NCBI RefSeq assembly: GCF_026343115.1
Contig: NZ_JAPEMC010000001.1
Span: 3,782,001 to 3,846,000 of the forward strand
Length of the DNA: 64,000 nt
Reading direction: 5' to 3'
Source: Streptomyces sp. NBC_00102
Lineage (GTDB): Bacteria; Actinomycetota; Actinomycetes; Streptomycetales; Streptomycetaceae
The notes under the pieces were generated by a model. It was given only the letters and a program-made list of their open reading frames with translations, had not been told where the DNA came from and searched no databases. Positions 26,022 to 34,107 of the stretch are shown one piece after another. Each line of letters begins with the position of its first letter. The first letter of the stretch is position 1. A program made the position numbers and the translations under genes.

Positions 26022-26475
26022 GCGGGTGGACGGGTCGCAACGGGAGCGTCCGGGGGGCGGGCGCGCCTTTCGGGTCCGGTGCGGCGGCGGGGACACGGGG
26101 TCGGTCACCGCCGAGGCCGCGATGGTGCTGCCGGTGCTGGTGGCCCTCGCACTGGTGCTGGTCTGGGCGCTGGTGGCGGCAGCCGACCAGATCCGCTGCG
26201 TGGACGCGGCCCGGGCCGGTGCGCGGGCCGCCGCGCGGTCGGAACCGGAGTCGGCGGTGCGGGACGCGGCCACCGCGGCCGCCCCCGCCAGGGCACGGGT
26301 CGTCGTGCGGAGGGAGGGGGCGCTCTGGCGCGTACGCGTGGAGGCGCCCACACCCGGGCCGCGCGCCCTGGCGCTCACCCTGAGCGCCGACGCGGCAGCC
26401 CTGGCCGAGGACACGGTGGGTGCCGGTCCCGGGAGCGCCGACGGAAGCGCGGACACCGCCGGAGACGTGCCATGA
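26008..26475 (+). CDS. tadE: TadE-like pseudopilin
   Basis: 155 residues from ATG 26008, overlapping the DUF4244 gene by 14 bp. Residues about 30-60, DTGSVTAEAAMVLPVLVALALVLVWALVAAADQI, form the TadE signature: a short leader, a hydrophobic helix and the conserved Glu of T-A-E-A-A. The remainder is a small extracytoplasmic domain (AARAGARAAARSE) and a low-complexity tail. Minor pseudopilins of this type prime or cap Tad pili. Confidence 0.85.
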   Translation: MERSERVDGSQRERPGGGRAFRVRCGGGDTGSVTAEAAMVLPVLVALALVLVWALVAAADQIRCVDAARAGARAAARSEPESAVRDAATAAAPARARVVVRREGALWRVRVEAPTPGPRALALTLSADAAALAEDTVGAGPGSADGSADTAGDVP

Positions 26476-26975
26476 TCCCGCTCGGCGGTCGCCCCCGTCT
26501 CCGGAGCCGTGGCGTTCAGGGGTGCCGTGATCGGGGAGTGGCGACCGTGTGGGTGGCCCTGACGGTGGCCACTCTGTGCGCCGTCTGCGGGGTGATCCTC
26601 GCCTTCGGACAGGCGGTCGCGGCTCGGCACCGGGCCGGCGGGGCCGCTGACCTGGCTGCCCTCGCCGCGGCCGACCAGGCTCTCCAGGGGCAGGCGGCGG
26701 CCTGCGCGGCGGCCCGGCGGGTGGCGGACGCGCAGGGCGCAGTGCTGGTGCGGTGCCGGGTGCGGGGAGAGATCGCCGATGTGACGGCCCGCGCGCCTTT
26801 CTGGCCGTACGCGCCGGAGGTCAGGTCCCGCGCGGGGCCTCCGGTGGCGCAGGCGGCGCTGCCCGGCCCCCCGGTGCGGGACGGCTCCCCGGTGCAGGAC
26901 GGCTCCCCGGCGCAGGTCCGCCCCCCGGTGCAGGTTGGCCCTCCGGTGCCGACGGGTCCGCCGGGGCGGCCCTGA
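26472..26975 (+). CDS. TadE-like protein of the helicase/secretion neighbourhood
   Basis: 167 residues from ATG 26472 (ATGA overlap with tadE). RDRGVATVWVALTVATLCAVCGVILAFGQAVAARHRAGGAADLAALAAAD is the signature of the Rv3654c-type TadE-like family, whose members lie between the tad genes and a DEAD helicase. After residue about 115 the protein becomes a Pro/Gly/Val-rich repeat (GPPVRDGSPVQDGSPAQV). This tail overlaps the 3' end of the convergent helicase gene by about 155 bp, so both genes encode proline-rich tails on opposite strands of the same repeats. Confidence 0.8.
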   Translation: MIPLGGRPRLRSRGVQGCRDRGVATVWVALTVATLCAVCGVILAFGQAVAARHRAGGAADLAALAAADQALQGQAAACAAARRVADAQGAVLVRCRVRGEIADVTARAPFWPYAPEVRSRAGPPVAQAALPGPPVRDGSPVQDGSPAQVRPPVQVGPPVPTGPPGRP

Positions 26976-29406
26976 GGAGTTCGGTCAGGAGCCGTACCGC
27001 TCCCCGCTTGTGAAGGGGCTCGTTGCCGTTGCCGCACTTGGGGGACTGGATGCAGGAGGGGCACCCCGCCTCGCACTCGCATGACGCGATCGCTTCCCGG
27101 GTCGCGGTGAGCCAGGCGCGGGCGGTGTGGAAGGCCCGCTCGGCGAACCCGGCGCCGCCGGGATGGCCGTCGTACACGAAGACGGTGGGCAGCAGGGTGT
27201 CGGGGTGCAGCGGTACGGAGACCCCGCCGATGTCCCAGCGGTCGCAGGTGGCGAAGAAGGGGAGCATCCCGATCGACGCGTGCTCGGCGGCGTGCAGCGC
27301 ACCGCCGAGGATCTCCGGGTTGATCCGGGCCGCGTCGAGCTGGTCCTCGGTGACGGTCCACCAGACGGCCCGGGTCCGCAGGGTGCGGGGCGGCAGTTCG
27401 AGCTTGGTCTCGCCCAGCACCTCTCCGGTGATCAGCTTCCGGCGCAGGAAGGAGACGACCTGGTTGGTGACCTCCACGGAGCCGTAGCAGAGCCGCCCGT
27501 CGCCCCAGGGGATGGTGGTGTCGGTCTCCAGGACGGTGATGGCGGTGGTGTCGCGGGCGTTCGTCGAGTACGGCGGGTTCGCCTCCTCCACGAGCGCGAC
27601 GGAGTCCTCCAGGTCCAGCTTCCGCACCAGGTAGGTGCGGCCCTGGTGGAGGTGGACGGCTCCCTCGTGCACCGCGGTGTGGGAGGCGGCCTCGTCGACG
27701 GTCCCCAGCAGCCTGCCGGTGCCCTCCTCGACGATCTGCACCGGCCGGCCTCCGCCGCCCCGGATGTCGGTGAGGTCGGCGGCGCGCTCGCGGCGGGTCC
27801 AGTGCCAGCCGGCCGCCCGCTTGCGGAGCAGCTTCGCCGCCTCCAACTGCGGCAGCAGCTCAGGCACGGTGGGACCGAAAAGGTCGAGGTCGGCTGCGGT
27901 GAGCGGCAGTTCCGCGGCGGCCGCGCACAAGTGCGGGGCGAGCACGTAGGGGTTGTCCGGGTCCAGCACGGTCGATTCCACCGGCTGGTGGAACAGGGCC
28001 TCCGGGTGGTGCACGAGGAAGGTGTCCAGCGGGTCGTCCCGTGCCACCAGAACGGCCAGGGCGCCCTCGCCCGAGCGGCCGGCGCGGCCCGCCTGCTGCC
28101 AGAGGGAGGCCCGGGTGCCCGGGTAACCGGCGATGACGACGGCGTCCAGACCGGAGACGTCGATTCCCAGTTCGAGGGCGGTGGTGGCGGACAGACCCAG
28201 GAGTTCACCGGAGTGCAGGGCCCGCTCCAGCGCGCGGCGTTCCTCCGGCAGGTAGCCGCCCCGGTAGGCCGCGACCCGGCCCGGCAGCGAGCGGTCGACC
28301 TCGGCCAGCCGCTCCTTGGTGATCACGGAGATGAGTTCCGCACCCCGCCGGGAGCGGACGAAGGCGACCGTACGCACACCCTGGAGAGTCAGGTCGGTGA
28401 GCAGGTCGGCGGTCTCCGCGGTGGCGGTACGCCGCACGGGCGCGCCCTTCTCGCCCCGCATCTCGGTGAGGGGCGGCTCCCAGAGCGCGAAGACGAGTTC
28501 GCCGCGGGGGGAGGCGTCGTCGGCGATCTCCTTGACCGGCAGGCCGGTGAGCCGGCCGGCCGCGACCGACGGCTCGGCCGCGGTCGCCGAGGCGAGCAGG
28601 AAGACCGGATCGGAGCCGTACCGGGCACACAGCCGCCGCAGGCGGCGCAGGACTTGGGCGACGTGCGAGCCGAAGACGCCCCGGTACGTATGGCACTCGT
28701 CGATGACGACGAAGCGCAGAGCGCGCAGGAAGGAGGCCCAGCGGGGATGGGACGGCAGGATTCCCCGGTGCAGCATGTCGGGGTTGGTGAGGACGTAGTT
28801 GGCGTACTGGCGTACCCACTCGCGTTCCTCCACGGGCGTGTCGCCGTCGTAGACGGCGGGCCTGACCGCGTTCCCCAGCGGCGAGGCGAGGGCCTTCACC
28901 GACCGGCGCTGGTCGGCCGCGAGAGCCTTCGTGGGGGAGAGGTAGAGAGCGGTCGCCGCACGTCCGTTCGGGGCCTCGGAGCCGTCGAGCAGCGCGCTGA
29001 GTACCGGGGCGAGGTACGCGAGCGACTTTCCGGACGCCGTGCCGGTGGCGATCACCACGGATTCGCCGTCGAGCGCGCACTCGGCCGCTGCTGCCTGGTG
29101 GACCCACGGATGATCGATTCCGGCGCGCCCGATGGCCGCGATCACTTCCGGACGGATGCGATCCGGCCAGATGGCATGGGTTCCCGGTCGCGGGGGCAAG
29201 TGCTCCGTATGAGTGATGCGCGCGGCCCGGCCCGCCCCTGCGGCGAGCCGGTCGAGGATCATGTCGGGAGAGGGGCGGGAGTCTCCGCTCTCGGTGGGTC
29301 CGCTGGGGCGGTGATTCTTGGCCATCGGCACCGAGTGTGTCACTGGCGTGACGGACAATGGTCCCAAGGCGTCGTGCATGGCTGCTGGTAAGTGATTGAA
29401 TGCCAT
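26821..29406 (-). CDS. DEAD/DEAH-box helicase with DUF1998 zinc domain
   Basis: 861 residues from ATG 29406 (MAFNHLPAAMHDALG); the frame stays open to 30006 but that part is antisense to bldG. RecA-like motifs: ATGTASGKS (I), DECHTYRG (II, DECH), ASATAAEP (III), VAFVRSRRGAEL (IV), and SATTALELGIDVSGLDAVVIAGYPGTRASLWQQAGRAGRSG (V-VI). The C-terminal DUF1998 region has four cysteines, CECEAGCPSCIQSPKCG, likely binding zinc. Such helicases are related to Hrq1/MrfA, which act in DNA repair. The last 40 residues are a proline/glycine-rich tail encoded opposite the TadE-like tail. Confidence 0.92.
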   Translation of the reverse strand: MAFNHLPAAMHDALGPLSVTPVTHSVPMAKNHRPSGPTESGDSRPSPDMILDRLAAGAGRAARITHTEHLPPRPGTHAIWPDRIRPEVIAAIGRAGIDHPWVHQAAAAECALDGESVVIATGTASGKSLAYLAPVLSALLDGSEAPNGRAATALYLSPTKALAADQRRSVKALASPLGNAVRPAVYDGDTPVEEREWVRQYANYVLTNPDMLHRGILPSHPRWASFLRALRFVVIDECHTYRGVFGSHVAQVLRRLRRLCARYGSDPVFLLASATAAEPSVAAGRLTGLPVKEIADDASPRGELVFALWEPPLTEMRGEKGAPVRRTATAETADLLTDLTLQGVRTVAFVRSRRGAELISVITKERLAEVDRSLPGRVAAYRGGYLPEERRALERALHSGELLGLSATTALELGIDVSGLDAVVIAGYPGTRASLWQQAGRAGRSGEGALAVLVARDDPLDTFLVHHPEALFHQPVESTVLDPDNPYVLAPHLCAAAAELPLTAADLDLFGPTVPELLPQLEAAKLLRKRAAGWHWTRRERAADLTDIRGGGGRPVQIVEEGTGRLLGTVDEAASHTAVHEGAVHLHQGRTYLVRKLDLEDSVALVEEANPPYSTNARDTTAITVLETDTTIPWGDGRLCYGSVEVTNQVVSFLRRKLITGEVLGETKLELPPRTLRTRAVWWTVTEDQLDAARINPEILGGALHAAEHASIGMLPFFATCDRWDIGGVSVPLHPDTLLPTVFVYDGHPGGAGFAERAFHTARAWLTATREAIASCECEAGCPSCIQSPKCGNGNEPLHKRGAVRLLTELLRAAPADPSAPEGQPAPGGGPAPGSRPAPGSRPAPGGRAAPPAPPEAPRGT

Positions 29407-29484
29407 CGCGGCTGGCGATCCGTCCCCTGGCTCCGTCGGGGAGACCGAGGGGCGACCGCTCGATAGCAAGGTGCTGGAGGATCC

Positions 29485-29838
29485 GTGGACCTGTCCCTGT
29501 CGACTCGCAATGTGTCCGGCCCTGGTGGCGACCGTACGGTCGTCGAGGTCGGTGGCGAGATTGATGTGTATACCGCGCCCAAGCTGCGCGAGCAGTTGGT
29601 CGAGTTGGTGAATGACGGCAGTTACCACCTGGTCGTCGACATGGAGGGCGTCGACTTCCTCGACTCCACCGGTCTCGGCGTGCTGGTGGGTGGCCTGAAG
29701 CGTGTCCGGGCCCATGAGGGCTCTCTGCGCCTGGTCTGCAACCAGGAGCGCATTCTCAAGATCTTCCGGATCACGGGCCTGACCAAGGTGTTTCCGATTC
29801 ACACCACGGTCGACGAGGCCGTCGCCGCGACCGACTGA
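29485..29838 (+). CDS. bldG: Anti-anti-sigma factor BldG
   Basis: 117 residues from GTG 29485 after GGAGGATCC. It is a STAS protein of the SpoIIAA type: [38 protein letters not shown] and [18 protein letters not shown]. The serine in D-S-T-G (residue 61 in this reading) is the site phosphorylated by partner kinases. BldG is required for aerial mycelium and antibiotic production in S. coelicolor and controls sigma factors by partner switching. The neighbour downstream encodes an anti-sigma partner. A hairpin after the stop fits the reported production of both single-gene and two-gene transcripts. Confidence 0.96.
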   Translation: MDLSLSTRNVSGPGGDRTVVEVGGEIDVYTAPKLREQLVELVNDGSYHLVVDMEGVDFLDSTGLGVLVGGLKRVRAHEGSLRLVCNQERILKIFRITGLTKVFPIHTTVDEAVAATD

Positions 29839-29850
29839 CGTCGGATCGGC

Positions 29851-29870
29851 CCGCCGGCCCCGGCCGGCGG
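29851..29870 (+). terminator. Partial terminator between bldG and the anti-sigma gene
   Basis: CCGCCGGCC-CC-GGCCGGCGG, 12 bp after the bldG stop. Read-through is expected because the downstream gene belongs to the same unit in S. coelicolor. Confidence 0.5.
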
Positions 29871-30029
29871 ACCGCGGACGGCCCGGACGGCAGCCGCCGC
29901 GCCGGGCCGCGCTGAGCAGGCGGCCGACCTCGTGTCGGCCGTCCGCTCCGTGGGCTCCGGAAGAGACCAGGGGTACGGGCGCCAGGCCCGGGCCTCTGAG
30001 AAGCACGCCCTACGTTCGAGGGGGATCTC

Positions 30030-30506
30030 ATGGCCACCGTTGAACTCCGCTTCAGCGCACAGCCTGAACATGTCCGGACGGCCCGCCTGGTGGCAGCCGC
30101 TGTGGCACGCCGGGCCGGCGTCGACGAAGCGGTGCTCGACGAGGTCAGGCTCGCGGTGGGCGAGGCGTGCAGCCGGGCGGTCGGGCTGCACCACGCTCAT
30201 GGCATCGACACCCCGGTGGCCGTGGTGCTGACGGACGAGGAGAAGTCGTTCTCCATCGAGGTCGGCGACGACGTGCCGGGTCCGGGAAACGATGCCGCAG
30301 GTGCCGTTCCCGGCGCTCGCCAGGCCTCGCCGGTCGTACCGGTGGGACTCGACGACCCGGAGCCCGAGCCCGACGGTGAGGGTGAGGACGAGATGGGCCT
30401 CGCCGTCATCAAGGGCCTGGTCGACGACGTGGAGGTCCGCTCGGGGGCGAATGGCGGCGTGATCCGTATGACGTGGCCGACCGCACCCGCCGTGGTCTTT
30501 CCCTGA
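30030..30506 (+). CDS. Anti-sigma factor with HATPase_c (GHKL) fold, BldG partner
   Basis: 158 residues from ATG 30030, with GGGGGATC upstream. ARLVAAAVARRAGVDEAVLDEVRLAVGEACSRAV matches the N-box helix of RsbW/SpoIIAB-like kinases, though the canonical Asn is replaced by Cys (E-A-C). The G-box is EDEMGLAVIKGLVDDVEV. An acidic/proline insert (residues about 95-118) separates them. Its place directly after bldG makes it the probable BldG-binding anti-sigma factor. The altered N-box asks whether ATP binding or kinase activity remains. Confidence 0.88.
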   Translation: MATVELRFSAQPEHVRTARLVAAAVARRAGVDEAVLDEVRLAVGEACSRAVGLHHAHGIDTPVAVVLTDEEKSFSIEVGDDVPGPGNDAAGAVPGARQASPVVPVGLDDPEPEPDGEGEDEMGLAVIKGLVDDVEVRSGANGGVIRMTWPTAPAVVFP

Positions 30507-30966
30507 CGTTTCTTCGTCGGCCGAGGCTGCTCCCGGCCTGCCCGGCCTGCCCGGCCTGCCCGGCCTGCCCGGAACGTAGCTGTACGGAGCCCGTGTTGGC
30601 CGACCCGGCTGCCCCGGCTCGCTCATCGGTTCTGCGTGCCCACGCTCGGTCCGCAGCTTTCTGCCCCTGTCCAAAAATGACGAACGCTCACCTCGTGTAC
30701 GGCTCATGACGGCTGACGGTGAGCCGGCCGTACGGTCCGAGCGGTGGTGTTCGTGAGCGGGGTGTTCATCCATTCGGGTGAAGGTGGAGCAGCTGTCCGT
30801 GATGGGGTTCGCCTGGTCGGCGTGGGTGCGGAGGGTGAGTTGAATCTCCCCCGATCCTCTTGATGCAAATGGCTGCAAAAGGGCACGTACCGGGAGACCG
30901 GCGCCCGGTTGTCGCCCACTTGGCGTGTAAGTTCCGGGGCCGAGAGCCTTGGAAGGGACCGATTCG
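30507..30966. other. Intergenic region with a 9-bp tandem repeat
   Basis: 460 bp without a supported gene. Bases 30532-30572 are four and a half copies of CCCGGCCTG. About 30863-30880 there is a direct repeat TGCAAA-TGGC-TGCAAA ten bases apart, in an otherwise G/C-rich area close upstream of the lipoprotein gene, which could be a regulator site. No RNA gene recognised. Confidence 0.5.
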
Positions 30967-31563
30967 GTGAACAAGAAGCTTGCGGCCGCACTGTCCGGCG
31001 GTGCGGTACTCGTACTGGCGCTGGCGGGTTGCAGCGACGACAGCAACGACGAGGTCGACGACTGGGCCAAGAAGGTGTGCGACCAGATCCATCCGCAGCT
31101 GCAGAAGATCGCGGACGCCAACGCCGCCATCCAGGAGCAGACCGCGGACAACAGCCAGCCCGCCGACGTGCAGCGGACCGACTCGGCCGCCTTCCAGCAG
31201 ATCTCGGAGGCGTACAAGGCGCTCGGCTCGGCCGTGGACTCGGCCGGCGCCCCGCCCGTCGACGACGGTGAGGCCACTCAGCAGGAGGCGGTGAAGGGGC
31301 TCAACGCCTCTTCCGAGGCGTACGCGCAGCTCAAGACCAAGGTGGACGCGCTCGACACCGAGGACCAGGCGAAGTTCGCCGACGGTCTCGCGGACATCGC
31401 GGACGAGCTGAAGAACATCAGCGGCAGCGGCGCCGACGCGTTGAACAAGCTGCAGTCCGGCGAGGTCGGGAACGCGATGGCCAAGCAGGACAGCTGCAAG
31501 AGCCCCTCGGCCTCCGCCTCCCCCGGATCGGGCGCCCCGGCCTCCTCGGCCAAGGCCTCGTAG
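30967..31563 (+). CDS. Small secreted lipoprotein
   Basis: 198 residues from GTG 30967, nine bases after GGAAGGG. The signal peptide is VNKKLAAALSGGAVLVLALAGC with a lipobox LAGC. The mature part is predicted to be all helical (DDWAKKVCDQIHPQLQKIADANAAIQEQ ... QLKTKVDALDTEDQAKFADGL), with two further cysteines (KKVCDQ and DSCKSP) that may pair. It ends in a Ser/Ala/Pro tail. It is likely anchored outside the membrane. The function is unknown. It lies between the bldG operon and the methyltransferase gene. Confidence 0.85.
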   Translation: MNKKLAAALSGGAVLVLALAGCSDDSNDEVDDWAKKVCDQIHPQLQKIADANAAIQEQTADNSQPADVQRTDSAAFQQISEAYKALGSAVDSAGAPPVDDGEATQQEAVKGLNASSEAYAQLKTKVDALDTEDQAKFADGLADIADELKNISGSGADALNKLQSGEVGNAMAKQDSCKSPSASASPGSGAPASSAKAS

Positions 31564-31577
31564 CCTCCGCGGCACTG

Positions 31578-31608
31578 GGCCCGGTCACCCCTCGTGGGGG
31601 ACCGGGCC
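31578..31608 (+). terminator. Terminator after the lipoprotein gene
   Basis: GGCCCGGTC-ACCCCTCGTGGGG-GACCGGGCC, 15 bp past the stop codon. The inner ACCCC/GGGG can extend the stem. Confidence 0.75.
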
Positions 31609-31644
31609 GCTGCCGTTGTCGGTGGGAGCGGCGACAATGGGGGC

Positions 31645-33213
31645 GTGAGTACGAAGAGCCCCTCAGCACCGACGAGCCCCTCCGGGCACCGCCTTCCGCG
31701 GTCCGAGCACGTTCCCGCACTCCGTGAGGCGCTGCTCGCTGCCGCGTTCACGGCGGACGGACTCCTGGAACTGCTCGGGGCCCCGGCCTACGCGGCCCTC
31801 GCGCGCGCCGAGACGGTTCCCGCGCTGCGCGCCACCCGGGGCGACACGGCCCTCGACACGCTGGTGCGGCTTTTCCTCCTTCAGCGGCCGGTCCCGGCGG
31901 ACCGGGCGGAAGCAGCCCTTCCGCTCGCCCTCTGCCTGGCGGACGGCTGGGTGCGCGAGGCGGACGGGGAAGTGCGGGCGACCGTCGACGTCCGCCCGTA
32001 CGGCGGCCCCGAGGGGGAGGACTGGTTCATCGTCTCCGACCTCGGCTGTGCCGTCGGTGGCGCGGGCGGTATCGGATCGCACGAGGAAGGGGTCGTCCTC
32101 GGCGTCGGCGGCGCGTCCACCACGCTCGCCGGGATCACGGTCCGTACCCCGGTGGCCTCCGCTCTCGACCTGGGTACGGGCTCAGGTATCCAGGCGCTCC
32201 ACGCGGCGCAGCACGCCACGCGCGTCACCGCCACCGACCTCAATCCGCGTGCCCTGGACTTCACGAGGCTCACGCTCGCTCTCTCCGGCGCCGCCCCGGC
32301 CGATCTGCGGGAGGGCTCCCTCTTCGAGCCGGTCGCCGACGAGACCTACGACCTGATTGTCTCGAATCCGCCGTTCGTCATCTCTCCCGGTGCCCGCCTG
32401 ACGTACCGCGACGGCGGCATGGGCGGCGACGATCTCTGCCGCACCCTGGTCCAGCAGTCGGGCGCCCGGCTGAACGAAGGCGGGTACGCCCAGTTCCTCG
32501 CCAACTGGCAGCACGTGGAGGGCGAGGAATGGCAGGACCGGCTCCGTTCCTGGGTGCCGGCCGGTTGCGACGCCTGGATCGTGCAGCGCGAGGTGCGGGA
32601 CGTCACGCAGTACGCCGAGCTGTGGCTGCGCGACAGCGGCGACCACCGTTCCGACCCGGCCGAGTACACCTCCCGGTACGAAGCCTGGCTCGACGAGTTC
32701 GAGAAGCACGGGACCACCGCGGTCGGATTTGGCTGGATCACGGTTCGTAAATCCGCCGCGGCCGCGGCCGGGAAGCCGTCGATCGTCGTGGAGGAGTGGC
32801 CGCACTCGATCGAGCAGCCCCTCGGCCCGGCCGTCCTCGCGCACTTCGACCGCCAGGACTATCTGCGAGCCCAGGACGATGCCTCGCTGCTCGCGGGCCA
32901 TTTCGTGCTCGCCGAGGAAGTCGTCCAGGAGCAGGTCGGGCTGCCGGGCGCCGAGGACCCCGAGCACGTGGTGCTCCGGCAGCACCGCGGCATGCGCCGG
33001 GCCACCAAGGTCGACTCGGTGGGCGCCGGGTTCGCGGGCGTCTGCGACGGTTCGCTGCCGGCCGGCCGCATCCTCGACGCCATCGCCCAGCTGATGGGCG
33101 AGGACCCGGTGCTGCTGCGGGACCGTACGCCCCAGGCGATCCGGCTCCTGGTCGAGGAGGGCTTCCTGGAACCGGTGGTTCCGGGAGCGGGCGGGGCCGG
33201 GCGCTCGGTCTGA
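31645..33213 (+). CDS. Class I SAM-dependent methyltransferase (HemK/RsmC-like)
   Basis: 522 residues from GTG 31645. After about 170 residues of N-terminal domain comes a Rossmann methyltransferase core: ALDLGTGSGIQALHAA (motif I), VTATDLNPRALDFTRL (motif II), and VSNPPFVISPG, where NPPF marks enzymes modifying amide or exocyclic nitrogen, such as PrmC or RsmC. The C-terminal 190 residues (from about 345) are a separate domain, so it is longer than simple HemK proteins. The substrate, protein or RNA, is unknown. Confidence 0.85.
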   Translation: MSTKSPSAPTSPSGHRLPRSEHVPALREALLAAAFTADGLLELLGAPAYAALARAETVPALRATRGDTALDTLVRLFLLQRPVPADRAEAALPLALCLADGWVREADGEVRATVDVRPYGGPEGEDWFIVSDLGCAVGGAGGIGSHEEGVVLGVGGASTTLAGITVRTPVASALDLGTGSGIQALHAAQHATRVTATDLNPRALDFTRLTLALSGAAPADLREGSLFEPVADETYDLIVSNPPFVISPGARLTYRDGGMGGDDLCRTLVQQSGARLNEGGYAQFLANWQHVEGEEWQDRLRSWVPAGCDAWIVQREVRDVTQYAELWLRDSGDHRSDPAEYTSRYEAWLDEFEKHGTTAVGFGWITVRKSAAAAAGKPSIVVEEWPHSIEQPLGPAVLAHFDRQDYLRAQDDASLLAGHFVLAEEVVQEQVGLPGAEDPEHVVLRQHRGMRRATKVDSVGAGFAGVCDGSLPAGRILDAIAQLMGEDPVLLRDRTPQAIRLLVEEGFLEPVVPGAGGAGRSV

Positions 33214-33247
33214 TCCGGCACGCGCGGTCCGACCCGCCGCGTACGGG

Positions 33248-33317
33248 CCGCACCCGACTCGCCGCACCCGACCTGCCGCACCCGACCTGCCGCACCCGAC
33301 TCGCCGCACCCGACCTG
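33248..33317. repeat. 14-bp tandem repeat, five copies
   Basis: Five head-to-tail units of CCGCACCCGACCTG (two with ACTCG endings) immediately after the methyltransferase gene. The unit length is not a multiple of three and no gene covers it. Confidence 0.85.
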
Positions 33318-33565
33318 ACCCGACGCGCCGTGCGGCAGGCGCCACATGCCCTGAGCAGGGCGTACGCACCTGCCGCGTTCTGCGTCCCCCGGTGGGGCGG
33401 GCTGTTCGGGCGGGCGCCTTGGAGCGCTGTTCATCCGGGGTTCGTGTGGCCGTCGTCGAGGGGTGGCAGCCTCGCTCTGCGCGTCCTGGGGACGAGCCGG
33501 CCCCGCCGGGGTCCGGCCGCCCCGGACCGCCGGCCCGGCCCGGGCCAGGACAGGGGTGCGGAGAC

Positions 33566-33763
33566 ATGGAGAGCGGACCGGCGGTCCTCGCGGGATCGGC
33601 CTTCGCGCTGTTCGGCGCCGCGCTCCTCATCTGGACGGGGGCGCGTACGGCCCGTCGCGCGCCCGTGGCCCACGGAGTGAGCCCCGTCTCCGCCGCCGTG
33701 CTTTCCACGGTTTTCGGCGTAACTTTCCTCGTCCTCGGGGTGTGGGTCCTCACCGGCGTCTGA
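33566..33763 (+). CDS. Small two-helix membrane protein
   Basis: 65 residues from ATG 33566 preceded by GCGGAGAC. Helix one is VLAGSAFALFGAALLIWTGA, a short Arg-rich loop follows (RTARRAP), then helix two, AAVLSTVFGVTFLVLGVWVL. Coding character is good. No family was recognised. It lies between the methyltransferase gene and topA on the same strand. Confidence 0.65.
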   Translation: MESGPAVLAGSAFALFGAALLIWTGARTARRAPVAHGVSPVSAAVLSTVFGVTFLVLGVWVLTGV

Positions 33764-34107
33764 TCGCGGCCGGTACGTCGGGCATTCGGCGGGCGGGCCC
33801 TCGGGAGCGCCCGCGCCGGTCCTCGGCGCGCCCCCTTCACACCTGCTTCGCACCCTCTCCGCGCCGCCTTCGCACCCCTTCCCCGCGGCCCGGAAACCCG
33901 CAGGCAGCGGCCGTACGCGGTGCGGAACGGACAGTCCGGGCGGCAGGAATGCCGGAAGTCGGGTTACCGTTCGAGTGGCCGTTGCGGGCTTTTGCCGTTT
34001 GACACGGGGGCGGGTTGTACCGTCACACTCCGCAGCGACAGCACCTCCAGTGGCTCCAGGCCGCCGTGTGGATGCGCATCGAGTGCCGACCGGAGAGAAG
34101 AGCGAAG
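33764..34107 (+). promoter_or_regulatory. topA upstream region with a -35-like element
   Basis: 344 bp without a supported gene. TTGACA at 33999-34004 is a consensus -35 hexamer about 105 bp upstream of topA. A matching -10 is ambiguous (TACCGT or GTCACA). In Streptomyces topA transcription responds to supercoiling, which fits a long dedicated promoter region. Confidence 0.4.

Noticed and set aside
29407..30006. A 200-residue N-terminal extension of the helicase
   Set aside because: It is antisense to bldG and its translation looks like a codon-mirror of that gene. ATG 29406 gives the normal start.
30858..30885. A specific named regulator site for the TGCAAA-TGGC-TGCAAA repeat
   Set aside because: The direct repeat is visible but I could not match it to any consensus with confidence. 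It is kept only as a note in the intergenic entry.
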